64,000 nucleotides of DNA. Origin: Massilia rhizosphaerae (lineage in GTDB: Bacteria > Pseudomonadota > Gammaproteobacteria > Burkholderiales > Burkholderiaceae_D). The translations under genes were made by a program, and so were the position numbers. This document shows, piece by piece, positions 62,803-64,000 of the stretch (position 1 is its first letter; each line of letters opens with the position of its first letter). The stretch lies in contig NZ_JADKYX010000012.1 in NCBI RefSeq assembly GCF_016093545.1, positions 1 to 64,000 of the forward strand, read 5' to 3'. Under the pieces are notes generated by a model that ran no database searches, had not been told where the DNA came from, and saw nothing but the letters and a program-made list of their open reading frames with translations.

Positions 62803-63032
62803 TCCAACCTCCTGTCTGGAAAACTCACTGCAACAATTCGCGCGTCACACCGCTGGCAAACCAGGCGAGCATTAGTCGATGTTACGGACAGGAGCATGGT
62901 GAAATATGATGTCGATCAAGTTCCGGCTAGCACTAGTAGCGAGCTGCGCAACCAGGCCGCCAGTGCTAATATCGAGGTAAAAATATCCTTTGGCTCAATG
63001 CGATACGTCGCCACTCTTCTGGCTAGACAAAC

Positions 63033-63686
63033 ATGACCATCACGATCACCGCCTTCGAACGCTCGCCCGACGGCGGCAAAGGCCTCGCGCGCGACACGCG
63101 CGTGCGCTGGGCGCTGGAAGAAGCGGGGCTGCCGTATGACGTGCGCCTCGTGTCGTTCCGCGCGATGAAGGAGCCGGCGCACCTGGCGCTGCATCCGTTC
63201 GGCCAGATTCCGACCTATGAAGACGATGGCCTCGTCCTGTTCGAGACGGGCGCGATCGTCCTCTACATCGCCCAGCACTACCAGGGCTTGCTGCCGGACG
63301 ACGAGCACGCCCGGGCCCGCGCCGTCGCGTGGATGTTTGCCGCAGTCAACACGGTGGAGCCGCCGATCCTGGAACTCGTCACGGCCCGGATCTTCGAAGG
63401 CGACAAGCCCTGGAGCAAGGAGCGTATCCCGCTCGTCGAGGACCGCGTGCGCGACCGCATGACGCAGCTGGCGGCGCACCTGGGCGATGCCGACTGGCTC
63501 GACGGCGCGTTCAGCGCGGGCGACCTCATGATGGTGTCGGTGCTGCTGCGGCTGCGGCCATCCGGCATCCTGGACGAGTTCCCGGTGCTGGCCGCCTACG
63601 TGGCCCGCGGCGAGGCGCGGCCCGCGTACCAGCGCGCGTTCGCCGCGCAGCTGGCGATCAACGCGCCGCACCCTCCCCATCCCTGA
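63033..63686 (+). CDS. Glutathione S-transferase
   Basis: The 217-residue protein has an N-terminal thioredoxin-like domain (TITAFERSPDGGKGLARDTR, VRWALEEAGLPYDVRLVSF, FGQIPTYEDDGLVLFETGAI with the Glu-Thr/Ser pair for glutathione) and a helical C-terminal domain (DWLDGAFSAGDLMMVSVLLR). It would conjugate or reduce using glutathione in the cytosol; the substrate is unknown. It overlaps the next minus-strand gene by 29 bases at the 3' end. No strong ribosome site is seen. Confidence 0.88.
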   Translation: MTITITAFERSPDGGKGLARDTRVRWALEEAGLPYDVRLVSFRAMKEPAHLALHPFGQIPTYEDDGLVLFETGAIVLYIAQHYQGLLPDDEHARARAVAWMFAAVNTVEPPILELVTARIFEGDKPWSKERIPLVEDRVRDRMTQLAAHLGDADWLDGAFSAGDLMMVSVLLRLRPSGILDEFPVLAAYVARGEARPAYQRAFAAQLAINAPHPPHP

Positions 63687-64000
63687 CGGCACGGCGGCAC
63701 GCCATGGCGCCGAGCGCCAGGCCGATCCCGAAGGCGCCGTAGACGACGGCCAGCGACGGCCGCGACAAATGGACCTCGAAGCCGGGCTGGAAGCGCTTGG
63801 GCGTAAGTTCGTAGTCGGCGAAGCAGGCGACGGCCGATGCGGCGGTCGCCACGCCGAGCGTCAGCGCGGGTTCCTTGCGGTCGAGCAGGCGGCCGCACAG
63901 GCGCTCGAACAGCACCGACCAGAACATCGCGCTGCCGTGATGGATCAGGTAGCCGGGCACCGTGTGGCGCACGCTCGGCGCGAATTCGCGCAACGCTTCG
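63658..64000 (-). CDS. Small membrane protein, partial (5' end outside window)
   Basis: The frame enters from the right edge (EALREFAPSVRHTVPGYLIH) and ends at 63658, giving at least 113 residues. Hydrophobic segments (TLGVATAASAVACFADYELT, then PSLAVVYGAFGIGLALGAMA) indicate a membrane protein with the YELTPKRFQPGFE loop. I recall such proteins in Betaproteobacteria without known function. Its end overlaps the glutathione S-transferase gene by 29 bases, convergent. Confidence 0.65.
   Translation of the reverse strand, partial: EALREFAPSVRHTVPGYLIHHGSAMFWSVLFERLCGRLLDRKEPALTLGVATAASAVACFADYELTPKRFQPGFEVHLSRPSLAVVYGAFGIGLALGAMACRRAVRDGEGAAR

Noticed and set aside
62896..63036. 46-codon open frame just before the glutathione S-transferase gene, overlapping its start by ATGA
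   Set aside because: It follows a GGAG-like site, but the protein resembles nothing, lies in a mixed-composition spacer, and the overlap can be chance. Kept only as a possibility.

Overview
The window is high-GC, gene-dense chromosomal DNA. Gene content, gene order and protein style fit a betaproteobacterium of the Oxalobacteraceae (Massilia/Telluria/Duganella type): two TonB-dependent receptors, a liu leucine-degradation cluster, the rsmI/lpoA/yraN/diaA/dolP neighbourhood, lipB-lipA, and a type VI secretion spike island. The family is inferred from this content and the genus is not certain. No stretch longer than about 300 bases lacks a gene. I see no rRNA and no CRISPR. There is one tRNA (Pro-UGG).

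Region by region. 1-265: 3' end of a probable transposase gene, a 23-bp tandem repeat and one copy of a dispersed palindromic repeat. 264-3388: small regulators (two related MarR, one LysR) around a hot-dog thioesterase and a secreted SnoaL-like protein. 3392-9309: secreted LD-carboxypeptidase, TonB receptor and periplasmic peptide-type binding protein, all on the minus strand. 9570-12396: fused SpmA/SpmB-like membrane protein and a PBP4-type D,D-carboxypeptidase. 12399-21798: a long minus-strand run beginning with murQ and encoding a peptidoglycan breakdown and salvage route (MurQ etherase, AmpG-like carrier, DUF5009 acyltransferase-like protein, DigH/YddW-like glycosidase, BadF-type sugar kinase, AmiD-like amidase, LysR regulator, VanX-like D-Ala-D-Ala dipeptidase). 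21982-24652: a serine hydrolase and a DadA-like D-amino-acid dehydrogenase on the other strand. 24682-27787: a metallopeptidase/MORN-repeat protein, a small secreted protein and YchJ.

27828-38872: one plus-strand block in which leucine/isovalerate catabolism (liuB, liuC, liuD, HMG-CoA lyase, plus a GhrA-like reductase) encloses four biotin synthesis genes (bioA, bioF, bioD, bioB). The biotin made there is the cofactor of the liuB/liuD carboxylase. 38883-39036: tRNA-Pro with promoter and terminator. 39083-45056: rsmI divergent from lpoA-yraN-diaA-dolP, then a TlpA-like thioredoxin and small hypotheticals. 45061-49164: Suv3-like RNA helicase, lipA, lipB, DUF493. 49220-53816: FecR/DUF6600 protein, LysE exporter, HU, an orphan ribbon-helix-helix protein, DUF808. 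54.0-56.5 kb: second TonB receptor. 56573-62802: a four-gene type VI cargo operon, vgrG-lipase effector-Tli4 immunity-PAAR, visibly richer in A+T. The window closes with a glutathione S-transferase and a truncated membrane protein.

The points most worth a second look are: the peptidoglycan salvage island, which appears to use a hydrolytic (non-anhydro) MurNAc route; the peptidase/MORN protein; the family of palindromic repeats sitting just after stop codons; a perfect palindrome inside ychJ; and the type VI lipase island.
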